Shown: piece by piece, positions 47,361 to 56,545 of the stretch
Layout of the letters: each line of letters starts with the position of its first letter
Position numbering within the stretch: the first letter of the stretch is position 1
The notes under the pieces: generated by a model
Databases searched by the model: none
What the model was told of the DNA's origin: nothing
What the model saw: only the letters and a program-made list of their open reading frames with translations
Assembly (NCBI RefSeq): GCF_002835465.1
Contig: NZ_PIZM01000006.1
Location: 434,001-498,000, forward strand
Length of the DNA: 64,000 bases
Source of the DNA: Psychromonas sp. psych-6C06
Lineage (GTDB): Bacteria; Pseudomonadota; Gammaproteobacteria; Enterobacterales; Psychromonadaceae
Direction: 5' to 3'
Made by a program: the position numbers and the translations under genes

Positions 47361-48761
47361 ATGTTTTCTCGCAGGACATTTATTCAACATAAAATGAAAA
47401 GTGTGGCAAATCAACAAGGGTTTGCTGTTTTAACTTCTGCGGTATTACTCAGTATGGCTGGTATTGCCTTTACAGCTAATATGGCCTCTTCTCAATTAGT
47501 TGATAATCAGATTATTGGAAATTACTACCGAAATAATGAAGCATTTGCGAATGCAGAATCGGGGATGAATTTCGTTCTTAGCCAGTTAGATGATTCAACT
47601 ATCGCTAAACAAATGTTAGCCAACCTGCCTTATGAATATGAAAATAGTAGCAACCATTTCACCATTAAAGTTACGCAGGTAAATCAAAGTAAGATCCTTA
47701 TTACTTCTGATGCGACATCAATGGACGGCAGTGCAAAGCGACAAATTAATCTTGAAGTAGACTTTTTTGTTAGCTTCCCTATTCCTGCTGCTGCTGTTTC
47801 ATCAAATGGTAAGCTCAATTTAGATGACAGTGCGTTAGTGAATGATGGTTGTGAAGGTTTGGCTGCGAGTGATTGTTTAGGTGGGGGTAATATTGCTGAG
47901 CATATGCTAGTGAGTAACCCTGCTATTGAGGAAGACGCAGATGATTTATGCTCCGGAGGGCAACTTGGGGAAAATGTTATTGCTGATAATGTATTAAAGG
48001 GAGAAGGGGATGAAAAAATTATTCAGCCTAACGAGGACGGAACAGGGTACGATTGGGGAGAGCTCTCTATTCCCGAAGGCTCTGAAATTGGTGGCTTAAC
48101 ACCTGACTCTGATCTTGATCCCAATTCACTCTTTGAAGCAACTTTTGGGATGGAGATGAGCCAGGATAATCTTGATGACCTTTGGGATAATGCTGCAAAA
48201 ATAGACATGCGTTATGGTGGTGATTGCTCCGATATGTTGCAGGATGTGAGCGATCAAGATGAAATTGTATATATCAAGGGGGATTGTAATATTAGTCAGT
48301 TTTATGCTGAGCAAAGTAAAACCTCCGAAAATAAGGTCTTTTCTATTGGTTCAACAGAATATCCAAAACTTGTGTTTATTGAAGGTGGGACCTTTATCAC
48401 TGCACCTAACACGGGCACATCTGTGGTTGGAATGCTGTACTTTTTACCTGCAATCCGCGAGCTTGTTGATGACGATGGTAACTATATTGATGAAGATGGT
48501 AACCTGCTCGCTGAGGATGAAGAGCCAATTAAAGTCACCGATGCAAGTGTTGATATGGGAGGGATTGACGTCAATGGAGCTTTATTAAGTGAATATAAGT
48601 GCTCTCACGACGGTTACGATAAAACCGATAATAAAGGCACCAAACAACATTTTTCGGCGCGTTTTGATAAGTTAGTATTAGAAGCTCTTTATTCCGATCT
48701 CGGTATGGGAGTATCGGGAACTGGCTATCGTTTAGCAGCAGGCACATGGAGAGACTTTTAA
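47361..48761 (+). CDS. PilX-like type IV pilus assembly protein
   Basis: A 466-aa protein. The N-terminus has a hydrophobic helix after a short basic leader (NQQGFAVLTSAVLLSMAGIAF) and then QLVDNQIIGNYYRNNEAFANAESG, the PilX N-terminal pattern of pilus assembly proteins. The rest is acidic and extracellular-looking, with low-complexity Asp/Glu regions (DDDGNYIDEDGNLLAEDEE). The ATG at 47361 follows AGGAG at good spacing; the ATG at 47340 does not. The stop overlaps the start of the next gene by 1 bp. No other minor-pilin genes (pilW, pilY1, fimT) are present nearby. Confidence 0.75.
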   Translation: MFSRRTFIQHKMKSVANQQGFAVLTSAVLLSMAGIAFTANMASSQLVDNQIIGNYYRNNEAFANAESGMNFVLSQLDDSTIAKQMLANLPYEYENSSNHFTIKVTQVNQSKILITSDATSMDGSAKRQINLEVDFFVSFPIPAAAVSSNGKLNLDDSALVNDGCEGLAASDCLGGGNIAEHMLVSNPAIEEDADDLCSGGQLGENVIADNVLKGEGDEKIIQPNEDGTGYDWGELSIPEGSEIGGLTPDSDLDPNSLFEATFGMEMSQDNLDDLWDNAAKIDMRYGGDCSDMLQDVSDQDEIVYIKGDCNISQFYAEQSKTSENKVFSIGSTEYPKLVFIEGGTFITAPNTGTSVVGMLYFLPAIRELVDDDGNYIDEDGNLLAEDEEPIKVTDASVDMGGIDVNGALLSEYKCSHDGYDKTDNKGTKQHFSARFDKLVLEALYSDLGMGVSGTGYRLAAGTWRDF

Positions 48762-49450
48762 TGAAATCTTTTAGCTTTAAATTAGGGTTTTCACTGGTGG
48801 AAATATTAGTTTCTTTGTTTGTGGTTAGCTTAGCCGCTGTCAATATTTCTGGTCTGCAAAAAATGGTGGGCGATCAAAATAGAAATAATTTCGCACATAC
48901 CGCGGTTGTGGAGCTCGTTTCAGAAAAGTTAGAAGAGGTAATGCAATTTGATGATATGAATGACGTCCTTAATCTACATAATACTAATGAAACCTATCAA
49001 GACAGAGGAACTACCTTTCACTTACTTTGGCATATTAATTCAGTGTCAGGAGCATCAATGACATCGCCAATTCGTGAAGTTTCGATTGATGTTTCTTGGC
49101 CAGATGCCACGGGGGCTACACAAACTTTTAATTATGCCGAGCAAATATCGTTTGCTATGTTGCTCGAAGGTGCAGGGGGAACCGCTGGAACAAATGACTT
49201 CCCCTATACTATTAGCAATTTATTAGGTACAGATCAGGTCGGATACTTTGAGTCCAAAATGGGTTATAAAAAATCAGCCTATGTTATTTATAATAGCCAG
49301 CTTTTTCAGGCAACCGCAGTTCACTCGGTTGGTAATGGCCATCAAAGAGATGTCACTCCCCCAATGAGTAGTGACGGAGAAGTTTCTGAAGGCTGGGAGC
49401 ATCTAGGGCGAATTGACGATCCAGACCTTTCTGATCTATTTACCGACTGA
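48761..49450 (+). CDS. PilV-like prepilin with a C-terminal segment resembling a CBM5/12 chitin-binding module
   Basis: A 229-aa protein with a type IV prepilin leader: MKSFSFKLG then FSLVEILVSLFVV, so cleavage after Gly9 and the conserved Glu at +5. The head domain lies at about 35-155. From about 159 to 217 the sequence follows the spacing of the CBM5/12 modules of the two chitinases here: AYVIYNSQLFQATAV against [14 protein letters not shown], and a Pro-rich stretch then GWEHLG against PWKLVG. Chitin binding is inference. It is translationally coupled to the PilX-like gene (TAATG). Confidence 0.7.
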   Translation: MKSFSFKLGFSLVEILVSLFVVSLAAVNISGLQKMVGDQNRNNFAHTAVVELVSEKLEEVMQFDDMNDVLNLHNTNETYQDRGTTFHLLWHINSVSGASMTSPIREVSIDVSWPDATGATQTFNYAEQISFAMLLEGAGGTAGTNDFPYTISNLLGTDQVGYFESKMGYKKSAYVIYNSQLFQATAVHSVGNGHQRDVTPPMSSDGEVSEGWEHLGRIDDPDLSDLFTD

Positions 49451-49519
49451 AGAAAATAGTGATGCCCTTTGTAATGGTATGTTATTGTTAATTTATTGAG
49501 TTACAGCAAAGAGCTTCAC

Positions 49520-50032
49520 ATGATCAATAGCCAAATACAAATATTAGCGCAGGCTGAAAGTTATCTGCTTTCTGTCACACCTGAGCAATACCAAGAGATT
49601 AAGTCTCCTCAGTTTATCAGCTCTTCTGGGCAACATTTACGTCATGTTTTAGACCATTACGTGGCAATGATCCGTGGTTTAAAAGTAGGATGCATTGATT
49701 ATGATAAGCGAAGTCGAGGCGGTTATGTGGAGTCTGATATTGAAGCAGCCCGAAACTTAATTTTGGAAATTAAATCGTGGTTGTTGGTGCTTACTGATCA
49801 GCTATTAACCAAGCCTTTAATGTTATCGACTGAGGTTTGTATTGAAGAAAAGCGAGTGATCACAATGACTACAAGCCTTGCGCGTGAATTAGTTTTTGCT
49901 TCCAGCCATGCTATCCACCATTTTGCAATGATGGCACAAATATCAAAAGCTCAAAATATTGCGATTCCAGACAACTTTGGACTTGCGCCTGCAACAGCGA
50001 CCTTTATGCGAGAGCAATCATGTGCACGTTAA
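49520..50032 (+). CDS. DinB-superfamily protein
   Basis: A 170-aa four-helix protein of the DinB/YfiT type, with metal-ligand histidines in GQHLRHVLDHYVAMI and SHAIHHFAMMAQI. Such proteins are putative metal-dependent thiol-associated enzymes; the substrate is unknown. ATG 49520 was chosen for AAGAG upstream. It overlaps the next gene by 13 bp, so the pair is translationally coupled. Confidence 0.75.
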   Translation: MINSQIQILAQAESYLLSVTPEQYQEIKSPQFISSSGQHLRHVLDHYVAMIRGLKVGCIDYDKRSRGGYVESDIEAARNLILEIKSWLLVLTDQLLTKPLMLSTEVCIEEKRVITMTTSLARELVFASSHAIHHFAMMAQISKAQNIAIPDNFGLAPATATFMREQSCAR

Positions 50033-50721
50033 CCTATCAATTAACTGAAACAGGTTACGGATTATTTTTCAACCGTGATGAACAACGTAGTCGTGCGCAT
50101 GCAATCCCACCCGCAGTAAATACCCACTTAAATGCGATATATCCAATTGATCCCGTCGGAAAAGGTACTTGGCTTGCTGTGCATAAAAGTGGTTTATCAT
50201 TAGCTTTACTGAATAATTACCAAGCAGAAAGAAAACAATTGGCTAGTAAGTTTACCAGTAGAGGTGAATTAATATTGAAGTTACTTAATGACAGTGGGAA
50301 TGTGATTAAGTCTCTTAAAGCACTCTCGTTGACCTCATATCAACCATTTCAATTATGTGTTTTCCCTAAAGCGTTAACGCGAAATAACGAACGCGTACAT
50401 TACTTTCTGTGGGATGGCGATTGTTTGACTGAGCATAACAATACGTTACCAGTTACCTCTTCTAGTGTTGAATACGCAAAGGTTTATGAATCGCGAAGCC
50501 GTGTATATCAAGAGACGATTGTAGAGCCAAGTGCAACATCAGAGCAGTTTATTGAGTATCACCAATCTCAACAAAAAGATGGGGTGCTTGGTGTGAAAAT
50601 GTCTCGTTTAGATGCACAAACGGTCAGTTTTAGCTATATCAGTGTGGGTAAGAAAATTCAGTTTTCATACCGAGATTATTTAAATAACAGTGAATATTTG
50701 GTTGATATGGAAAAAGAATAA
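50020..50721 (+). CDS. NRDE (TANGO2-like) family protein
   Basis: A 233-aa protein with the family hallmark GLFFNRDEQRSR close to the N-terminus, after the nucleophile-like Cys2 (MCTLTY), and the GTWLAVHKSGLSLALLNNY segment. The family resembles N-terminal nucleophile hydrolases; the bacterial function is not established. It overlaps the DinB-like gene by 13 bp. Confidence 0.8.
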   Translation: MCTLTYQLTETGYGLFFNRDEQRSRAHAIPPAVNTHLNAIYPIDPVGKGTWLAVHKSGLSLALLNNYQAERKQLASKFTSRGELILKLLNDSGNVIKSLKALSLTSYQPFQLCVFPKALTRNNERVHYFLWDGDCLTEHNNTLPVTSSSVEYAKVYESRSRVYQETIVEPSATSEQFIEYHQSQQKDGVLGVKMSRLDAQTVSFSYISVGKKIQFSYRDYLNNSEYLVDMEKE

Positions 50722-50784
50722 TAGGCATAAAAGTACCTCTTTGCCTAATTGAAGCTGATCTTCTGTTGCAAGTCGGAGCGGTTG

Positions 50785-52020
50785 TTATTTTGCTTTAATG
50801 TCCATTTTTTGTAAAAGTGCACCTTCATAAATAGCTTGCTTAATTAATGCAAAAGAGGCAATGGTTGAGTTTGCGGGTAAATCTGAAGAAGATATTTCGA
50901 TACGATTTTGAAAGTCAGGAAGTGATTGGTGGGTAATACACTGTTTTATTGAACTGAATAAAGTATTTTGCGCCGTGGTTATTTTACCTGCAATGACGAT
51001 TTTTTCAGGATTGAGCATATTAATTAAAATGGCAATGGTTTTACCTAGGTAGCTTCCTGCTTCAGCAACAATTTTTTCACAGAGTGGATCGCCAATCGCC
51101 GCTGCTTGGTAGATATTTTCGATATTAAGTGTTTTTTCACTTAAAGGTGTATATTCACCTCTGCTAATGGCTTGCTTTACTTTTTCAACAATCACGGTAT
51201 CACTTACCTCTGTTTCAAGGCATCCAAAATTACCACAGTGGCACTGCGTACCATTAGGGTTTACTTGAATATGGCCAATTTCACCAATGTTGAAATTGGC
51301 CCCTAACAGCTCTTGGCCGTGCACAATAATTCCAGAGCCTACTCCATGATGGATGCTGATAACAATCGAGTCTTGACAGTTTTTAGTTGCGCCAAAGTAG
51401 TGCTCTGCTAGTGCCAATGCGCGCGTGTGGTTACCAATGTAGGTGGGAATATTGAATCTGCTTTCTAGGATATCAACAAGTGCTGTATTGCTGAGTTTAC
51501 CAAATGCGGTGTAGATAACTCTGCCTTGTTGCGGATTAATTAAACCTGAAAGAGTGATCGAGATGGCTGATATTTTATTACCTAAAGCTTGCTCATCATT
51601 GATTAAGGTTTGTATCTCATGTTTTAGTAACTCAATGAGTTGTTCACCATCTTTTTTCTCAATGTTAATGCGTTTATCCGTCGATTTGTGGCCTGTTAAA
51701 TTATAACGACTTAGTGAAAGTAATTTACGGCCAATTTTAATAGCAATGACATAAATATTTTCGGAGTTTGGAGCTAAAGATATGGCACAACGTCCACCCG
51801 TCGAAGCTTGCCTTTCAGTTTCGGTGATGATCCCTTTTTCTATCAAGTGTCTTGTTATTTTGGTTACACTAGCAGGAGCAAGGTTGCTAACTTTCGCTAT
51901 TTTTACTCGGGAAATTGGCGCGTGTTGCTCAATGACTTTGTAGATGTGGGCACAATTAACCTGTTTAATAAGATCAATATTTGCAACGTTAGAAACTAGT
52001 TTTGAGTTTTTTTGTTGCAT
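50785..52020 (-). CDS. nagC: NagC-type ROK-family transcriptional repressor
   Basis: A 411-aa repressor of GlcNAc genes. The N-terminal winged helix (ISRVKIAKVSNLAPASVTKITRHLIEKG) is followed by a ROK sugar-sensing domain with the zinc motif CHCGNFGCLETEVS and the ATP/sugar-fold segments ITLSGLINPQQG and GVGSGIIV. Its N-terminus is close to NagC rather than Mlc. It is last in the nagB-nagA-nagC order found in E. coli but is separated from nagA by about 500 bp holding a family 2 repeat, so it may have its own promoter. Confidence 0.9.
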   Translation of the reverse strand: MQQKNSKLVSNVANIDLIKQVNCAHIYKVIEQHAPISRVKIAKVSNLAPASVTKITRHLIEKGIITETERQASTGGRCAISLAPNSENIYVIAIKIGRKLLSLSRYNLTGHKSTDKRINIEKKDGEQLIELLKHEIQTLINDEQALGNKISAISITLSGLINPQQGRVIYTAFGKLSNTALVDILESRFNIPTYIGNHTRALALAEHYFGATKNCQDSIVISIHHGVGSGIIVHGQELLGANFNIGEIGHIQVNPNGTQCHCGNFGCLETEVSDTVIVEKVKQAISRGEYTPLSEKTLNIENIYQAAAIGDPLCEKIVAEAGSYLGKTIAILINMLNPEKIVIAGKITTAQNTLFSSIKQCITHQSLPDFQNRIEISSSDLPANSTIASFALIKQAIYEGALLQKMDIKAK

Positions 52021-52114
52021 ATGATACCTATCCTTAGGGGCAGTTGATCTTTCGAGTTTATTTTTGCAACAGTTTATTGGCTATTGCTGTAATGACTTCA
52101 TCAATACCACGCAA

Positions 52115-52400
52115 TACAAAATAAAGAGCCATTTTGCTGTTTATACAACGCTGAGCCTATGACCTGTGGTTATTTCACATGAACAGGCAAAAACGCAGTA
52201 AAAATGGTCAAAAAATGTTGCCCTAGGGGGTCAACACAACACCCTTTGCCCTTGCTCTATTTGACTACTTGAAACAGTACGCAATACAAAACGACGTTTT
52301 GCTATCCGTCAGACGAACCTCGCTTAGAGTGACTAAGCAACATTCCGTCTGCCGTGCTCAAAACGCGTTATATTGAACAAAATTTAAACGGCAAAGAACA
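52115..52400 (-). repeat. Multi-hairpin repeat family 2, copy 3 (inverted)
   Basis: About 285 bp in reverse orientation match 13101-13392: AAAATAAAGAGCCATTTTGC opens the plus-strand sequence here and its reverse complement closes the other copy, with AAAAATGGTCAA, TGCTCTATTTGAC and GTCTGCC shared inside. It fills most of the nagC-nagA gap. Apart from this the gap holds no ORF. Confidence 0.88.
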
Positions 52401-52517
52401 ACAGACCCTAGGTGTTATAAATATTAGAAAGAGTAAAGTTGCGTTTGTTGCTAGTCAATTTACATTGTCTAGAATTGTACGTCAGCTTTACTCTAAGTCA
52501 TAGTTATTAAAAATAGA

Positions 52518-53651
52518 TTATGAAGCTTTGTAGATACCATTAACAACCGTGGCATTTACTTTATAATCGTTGCTAAAAACAGTAAGGTTAGCAATTTTAC
52601 CTGCTTCAATGCTTCCTAGCTTATGATCAACAGAGATTGCCTTAGCTGGGTAAAGTGTTGCCATACGAATAGCTTCATCAAGCTCAACGCCAACAAACTT
52701 TACCGTTTGCTCTATTGACTCGATCATGGTTACCGCTGAGCCACCTAGCGTACCATCTGCACCAAAACATTTGCCATCTTTGTAGTATACAGTCGTACCC
52801 ACAAAATCAAATGAATCGATATTTGCGCCTGCTGGGGCAACTGCGTCAGTAACTAAAAACAGTTTTTCACCCATTATTTTTTTAGAAATGCGTACATTTT
52901 CGTAGGCAACATGGAAGCCATCTACAATCACACCTGCATAAATATCGTTATCATAGATAGCACCAACAACACCTGGCTCTCGGCCTGTAACTGGAGTCAT
53001 CGCATTAAATAGGTGAGTTGCGCAGTTTGCGCCATTATCGATTGCAACTTTAGCCTGTGCGTAAGTTGCATTGGTGTGTCCAAGTGAAACGACAATATTG
53101 CTTTCACTTAATTGTTTAACTACTTCTGCAGGGCAATTTTCAGGGGCTAGTGTCAACATGCCAACAATATCACTATTTTCACAAATAAGATCAATCATCG
53201 CACTGTCAGGTTTACGGATAAACTCTTGACGATGGATCCCTTTTTTCTCAACACTTAAGTATGGACCTTCTAAATGTAAGCCTAAAACTTCATTAGGTGT
53301 TTTATCCATATAATTGCGAGCGACGTTTAATACGCGCTTAATGCCTTCGTCGGCATCTGTAATAAAAGTAGGTAGGTAACTAGTGGTGCCTGATTTGAGG
53401 TTAGCCGCTTGCATAATTTCAAGCGTTTCTTGTGTTTCTGCACCGTTGAGCATCACGCCTCCACAGCCGTTGAGCTGTAAATCGATGAAGCCCGGCGTTA
53501 GGTTTGAGCCATTCAAATCGATGCATTCGATATTTGCATCAAGTTCGGATGTGCTGACAATACGTTTGATTAAGTCATTTTCAATAACCACTGCGTGGTC
53601 AGTTAATATTGCTTGTGTAGTGAATATCTTACAGTTAGTTAGTGCGTACAT
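52518..53651 (-). CDS. nagA: N-acetylglucosamine-6-phosphate deacetylase
   Basis: A 377-aa metal-dependent hydrolase that makes glucosamine-6-phosphate. Landmarks are [15 protein letters not shown], the LHLEGPYLS glutamate, SLGHTNATY and [10 protein letters not shown] histidines, and VTDAVAPAG with the catalytic Asp. AAGGGGAA lies upstream of the ATG. It follows nagB by 133 bp on the same strand, with a short GC-rich hairpin between. Confidence 0.96.
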   Translation of the reverse strand: MYALTNCKIFTTQAILTDHAVVIENDLIKRIVSTSELDANIECIDLNGSNLTPGFIDLQLNGCGGVMLNGAETQETLEIMQAANLKSGTTSYLPTFITDADEGIKRVLNVARNYMDKTPNEVLGLHLEGPYLSVEKKGIHRQEFIRKPDSAMIDLICENSDIVGMLTLAPENCPAEVVKQLSESNIVVSLGHTNATYAQAKVAIDNGANCATHLFNAMTPVTGREPGVVGAIYDNDIYAGVIVDGFHVAYENVRISKKIMGEKLFLVTDAVAPAGANIDSFDFVGTTVYYKDGKCFGADGTLGGSAVTMIESIEQTVKFVGVELDEAIRMATLYPAKAISVDHKLGSIEAGKIANLTVFSNDYKVNATVVNGIYKAS

Positions 53652-53678
53652 TGGGTTCCCCTTAAATAGATAGGGGCC

Positions 53679-53692
53679 GGCGCCTTAGCGCC
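53679..53692 (-). other. Intercistronic hairpin nagB-nagA
   Basis: GGCGC-CTTA-GCGCC is a short GC-rich stem 28 bp before nagA, in an otherwise AT-rich stretch. It lacks a T tract and more likely affects mRNA stability than termination. Confidence 0.5.
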
Positions 53693-53784
53693 GCGATTGC
53701 ATACCAGTTAGCCATAAGATAGCTTTGATAAGAACTAGTATTTGCAAAATGTAGAGCAGAGCTCTATCCCCTTGATGGTGACCT

Positions 53785-54585
53785 TTACAGGTTACCGATG
53801 TTGTCTGCTTCAAGCTCAGTGAAGTACTTAAGTGTTTTAACTTTAAGCTCCATGGTTGCGCCTTCATCACAAGCGATAATCGCTTTAGGGTGAAGTTGAA
53901 GTGCAGATACTGTCCATAAATGATTAACTGAACCTTCAACAGCAGCTTCAAGCGCAAGCGCTTTATTATGACCCGTTACAAGAATGAGTACTTCTTGTGC
54001 GTCAAGTAGTGTACCCACACCAATGGTCAATGCTAATTTTGGTACTTGATTTATGTCATTATCAAAGAAGCGTGAGTTTGCAATGCGAGTATCAGGTGTC
54101 AGTGTTTTGATACGCGTACGTGAAGCAAGTGAAGAAGCTGGCTCGTTAAATGCAATGTGACCGTCAAGACCGATACCACCCATAAATAGGTTAATTTTAC
54201 CGTAACTTTTAATTTTGTCTTCGTAACGTTGACATTCAGCTTCTAGGTCATCAGCAAGACCGTCCAGAAGGTTAATATTTTTTTCTTGGATATCGATATG
54301 ATTGAAGAAGTTGTTGTGCATGAAGCTGTAGTAGCTTTCTGGGTGTGAAGGTTCGATACCTACATATTCGTCCATGTTAAAAGTTACTACGTTTGCAAAG
54401 CTTACTTCACCTGCTTTATAAAGTTCAATTAAGCGCTTGTAAGTCGATAGTGGAGTACCACCTGTTGGTAAGCCTAAAACAAACGGACGATCAGCAGTTG
54501 GAGCAAACTTATTGATTGCATCAACGATATAACGAGCTGACCAAAGACCAACTTCAGGTGCTGAATTAAGTGGGATTAAACGCAT
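53785..54585 (-). CDS. nagB: Glucosamine-6-phosphate deaminase
   Basis: A 266-aa enzyme that converts glucosamine-6-phosphate to fructose-6-phosphate and ammonia, the last step of GlcNAc catabolism. It has [25 protein letters not shown] with the catalytic Asp, [18 protein letters not shown] with the catalytic His, and [11 protein letters not shown]. The length equals E. coli NagB (266 aa). It is divergent from nagE across a 259-bp regulatory region. Confidence 0.97.
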   Translation of the reverse strand: MRLIPLNSAPEVGLWSARYIVDAINKFAPTADRPFVLGLPTGGTPLSTYKRLIELYKAGEVSFANVVTFNMDEYVGIEPSHPESYYSFMHNNFFNHIDIQEKNINLLDGLADDLEAECQRYEDKIKSYGKINLFMGGIGLDGHIAFNEPASSLASRTRIKTLTPDTRIANSRFFDNDINQVPKLALTIGVGTLLDAQEVLILVTGHNKALALEAAVEGSVNHLWTVSALQLHPKAIIACDEGATMELKVKTLKYFTELEADNIGNL

Positions 54586-54618
54586 TTTATTCTCCAGTAT
54601 TTAAAGTAAATTATAAAG

Positions 54619-54639
54619 TTAATACGTAGCGTAAATTAA
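54619..54639. promoter_or_regulatory. Candidate NagC operator
   Basis: TTAATACGTAGCGTAAATTAA is an AT-flanked imperfect palindrome with central CG/GCG, resembling NagC boxes, located 34 bp upstream of nagB. A possible second half-site (CGAATAATCA) lies near 54819. The match is by eye only. Confidence 0.45.
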
Positions 54640-54684
54640 GTTTGTGCAACTTACCACCATATTTTAACTAAAAAGGACATTATA

Positions 54685-54700
54685 GTTGATTACTATCACA
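54685..54700. promoter_or_regulatory. Candidate CRP site in nagB-nagE region
   Basis: GTTGATTACTATCACA has the TGA core of one half-site and a perfect TCACA in the other at the correct spacing. The location between nagB and nagE matches the CRP control known in E. coli. Confidence 0.5.
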
Positions 54701-54844
54701 AAATAGTTTGTTTTGATTTGCGTAGGGTTAGAAAGTCTTTACAGTCATAGATAGATTTTTTCACGTAGTGCCTTTTTTGGCGTTGCTAAATAAGATCAAA
54801 CATAAAAACACATACACGAATAATCAAACTTAGGAGAGTTAATA

Positions 54845-56305
54845 GTGAATATTCTTGGTTACATGCAAAAAGTAGGTAGAGCCTTAATGGTTCCGGTGGC
54901 AGTATTACCTGCTGCTGCAATTTTAATGGGTATCGGTTACTGGATCGATCCAAATGGTTGGGGTGGTGAATCTGCGCTAGCTGCATTTTTAATTAAAGCA
55001 GGTGCTGCTGTAATTGATAACATGTCTGTATTGTTCGCAGTTGGTGTTGCTTACGGTATGTCTAAAGATAAAGACGGTGCTGCTGCACTTTCTGGTTTAG
55101 TAGGTTTCTTAGTAGTAACAACACTACTTTCTCCTGGTGCAGTTGCACAAATTCAGGGCATTCCTGCTGCTGATGTGCCATTTGCATTCAATAAAATCAA
55201 CAACCAATTCGTTGGTATCTTAGTAGGTATTATCTCTGCTGAGCTTTACAACAAATTCTCAGGTGTTGAACTACATAAAGCGTTAGCGTTCTTCTCGGGT
55301 CGACGTTTAGTGCCAATCGTAGTATCAGTGGTAATGATCGTTGTATCATTTGTACTAATGGCTATCTGGCCTGTCATCTTCTCTGGTCTTCAGTCTTTCG
55401 GTGAAACGATTTCGGGTCTAGGTGAAGTTGGTGCTGGTATCTACGCATTCTTTAACCGTCTATTGATTCCTGTTGGTCTTCACCATGCACTAAACTCAGT
55501 GTTCTGGTTTGACGTTGCAGGTATTAACGATATTCCTAATTTCCTATCTGGTCAGTCTGGCATCGATGCTGGTACAGCTATTCTTGGTAAAACAGGTATG
55601 TACCAAGCTGGTTTCTTCCCAATCATGATGTTTGGTCTTCCTGGTGCAGCGCTTGCTATCTACACTGCAGCTAAAGTTGAAAATAAAGAAAAAGTTGCAT
55701 CTATCATGCTTGCCGCTTCTCTATCTTCTTTCTTCACTGGTGTAACAGAGCCTCTTGAATTCTCGTTCATGTTTGCAGCCCCACTACTATACGTAGTACA
55801 TGCACTATTAACGGGTGTTTCTGTATTCTTTGCTGCAAGCATGGAATGGATGGCTGGTTTTGGTTTCTCTGCAGGTCTTGTGGATATGGTTCTTTCTTCA
55901 CAAAACCCGCTAGCTAAACAATGGTACATGCTAATTGTTCAAGGTGTTGCATTCTTCGCAATCTACTACTTCGTATTCCTAGCGCTTATTAAAGGTATGG
56001 ATCTTAAAACGCCTGGTCGTGAAGAAGCAGATGCTGATGCACCAAAAGCTTCAGCTGCAAAAGAAGATGCGGGTGAGCTAGCAAACCAATACGTTAAAGC
56101 ATTGGGTGGCATTGAAAACCTTGAAGTAATTGATGCTTGTATTACACGCCTGCGTCTTACATTAAAAGATCGTAGCATTGTAAGCGAAGCTGAACTTAAA
56201 GGTCTTGGTGCAATGGGTGTTGTTAAGCTTGGTGAAAATAACCTACAAGTTATTATCGGTCCACAAGCTGAGAGCATTGCTAACCGTATGAAATCGGTAA
56301 AATAA
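54845..56305 (+). CDS. nagE: PTS N-acetylglucosamine transporter, EIICB
   Basis: A 486-aa membrane transporter. The EIIC part (about 1-380) starts ILGYMQKVGRALMVPVAVLP and includes AVGVAYGMSKDKDGAAAL and GVTEPLEFSFMF, the sugar-binding signature. After an Ala/Asp linker, the EIIB domain carries the phosphocysteine in IDACITRLRLTLKD. The E. coli-type EIIA domain is missing, so an EIIA from another protein is needed. The start is GTG with AGGAGAG upstream. It imports and phosphorylates GlcNAc. Confidence 0.95.
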   Translation: MNILGYMQKVGRALMVPVAVLPAAAILMGIGYWIDPNGWGGESALAAFLIKAGAAVIDNMSVLFAVGVAYGMSKDKDGAAALSGLVGFLVVTTLLSPGAVAQIQGIPAADVPFAFNKINNQFVGILVGIISAELYNKFSGVELHKALAFFSGRRLVPIVVSVVMIVVSFVLMAIWPVIFSGLQSFGETISGLGEVGAGIYAFFNRLLIPVGLHHALNSVFWFDVAGINDIPNFLSGQSGIDAGTAILGKTGMYQAGFFPIMMFGLPGAALAIYTAAKVENKEKVASIMLAASLSSFFTGVTEPLEFSFMFAAPLLYVVHALLTGVSVFFAASMEWMAGFGFSAGLVDMVLSSQNPLAKQWYMLIVQGVAFFAIYYFVFLALIKGMDLKTPGREEADADAPKASAAKEDAGELANQYVKALGGIENLEVIDACITRLRLTLKDRSIVSEAELKGLGAMGVVKLGENNLQVIIGPQAESIANRMKSVK

Positions 56306-56350
56306 ACGATTTATTGCTGTCAGCTTAAGGCTGACAGTCAATATTTTTTA

Positions 56351-56378
56351 AAGACACTGCTTGCAGTGTCTTTTTTTT
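56351..56378 (+). terminator. nagE terminator
   Basis: AAGACACTGC-TTGCAGTGTCTT with an eight-T tract, 45 bp past the stop. A preceding hairpin CTGTCAGC/GCTGACAG at 56317-56338 may be part of the same 3' end. Confidence 0.92.
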
Positions 56379-56545
56379 GTCTGCTATTTACCTTTTAGCT
56401 TGAGCTTAGCGGTGGAATATTAGATGATTGCCTTCTTGTTATTTGTAATAGTTTACCTTTAGTGAAACACGGAATTTCTGTGTTTGAGCGAGGTAATTCG
56501 TAAAATTATTACTTTTCTTATTTGTTAAATTTTTAGAGGTGAGCA

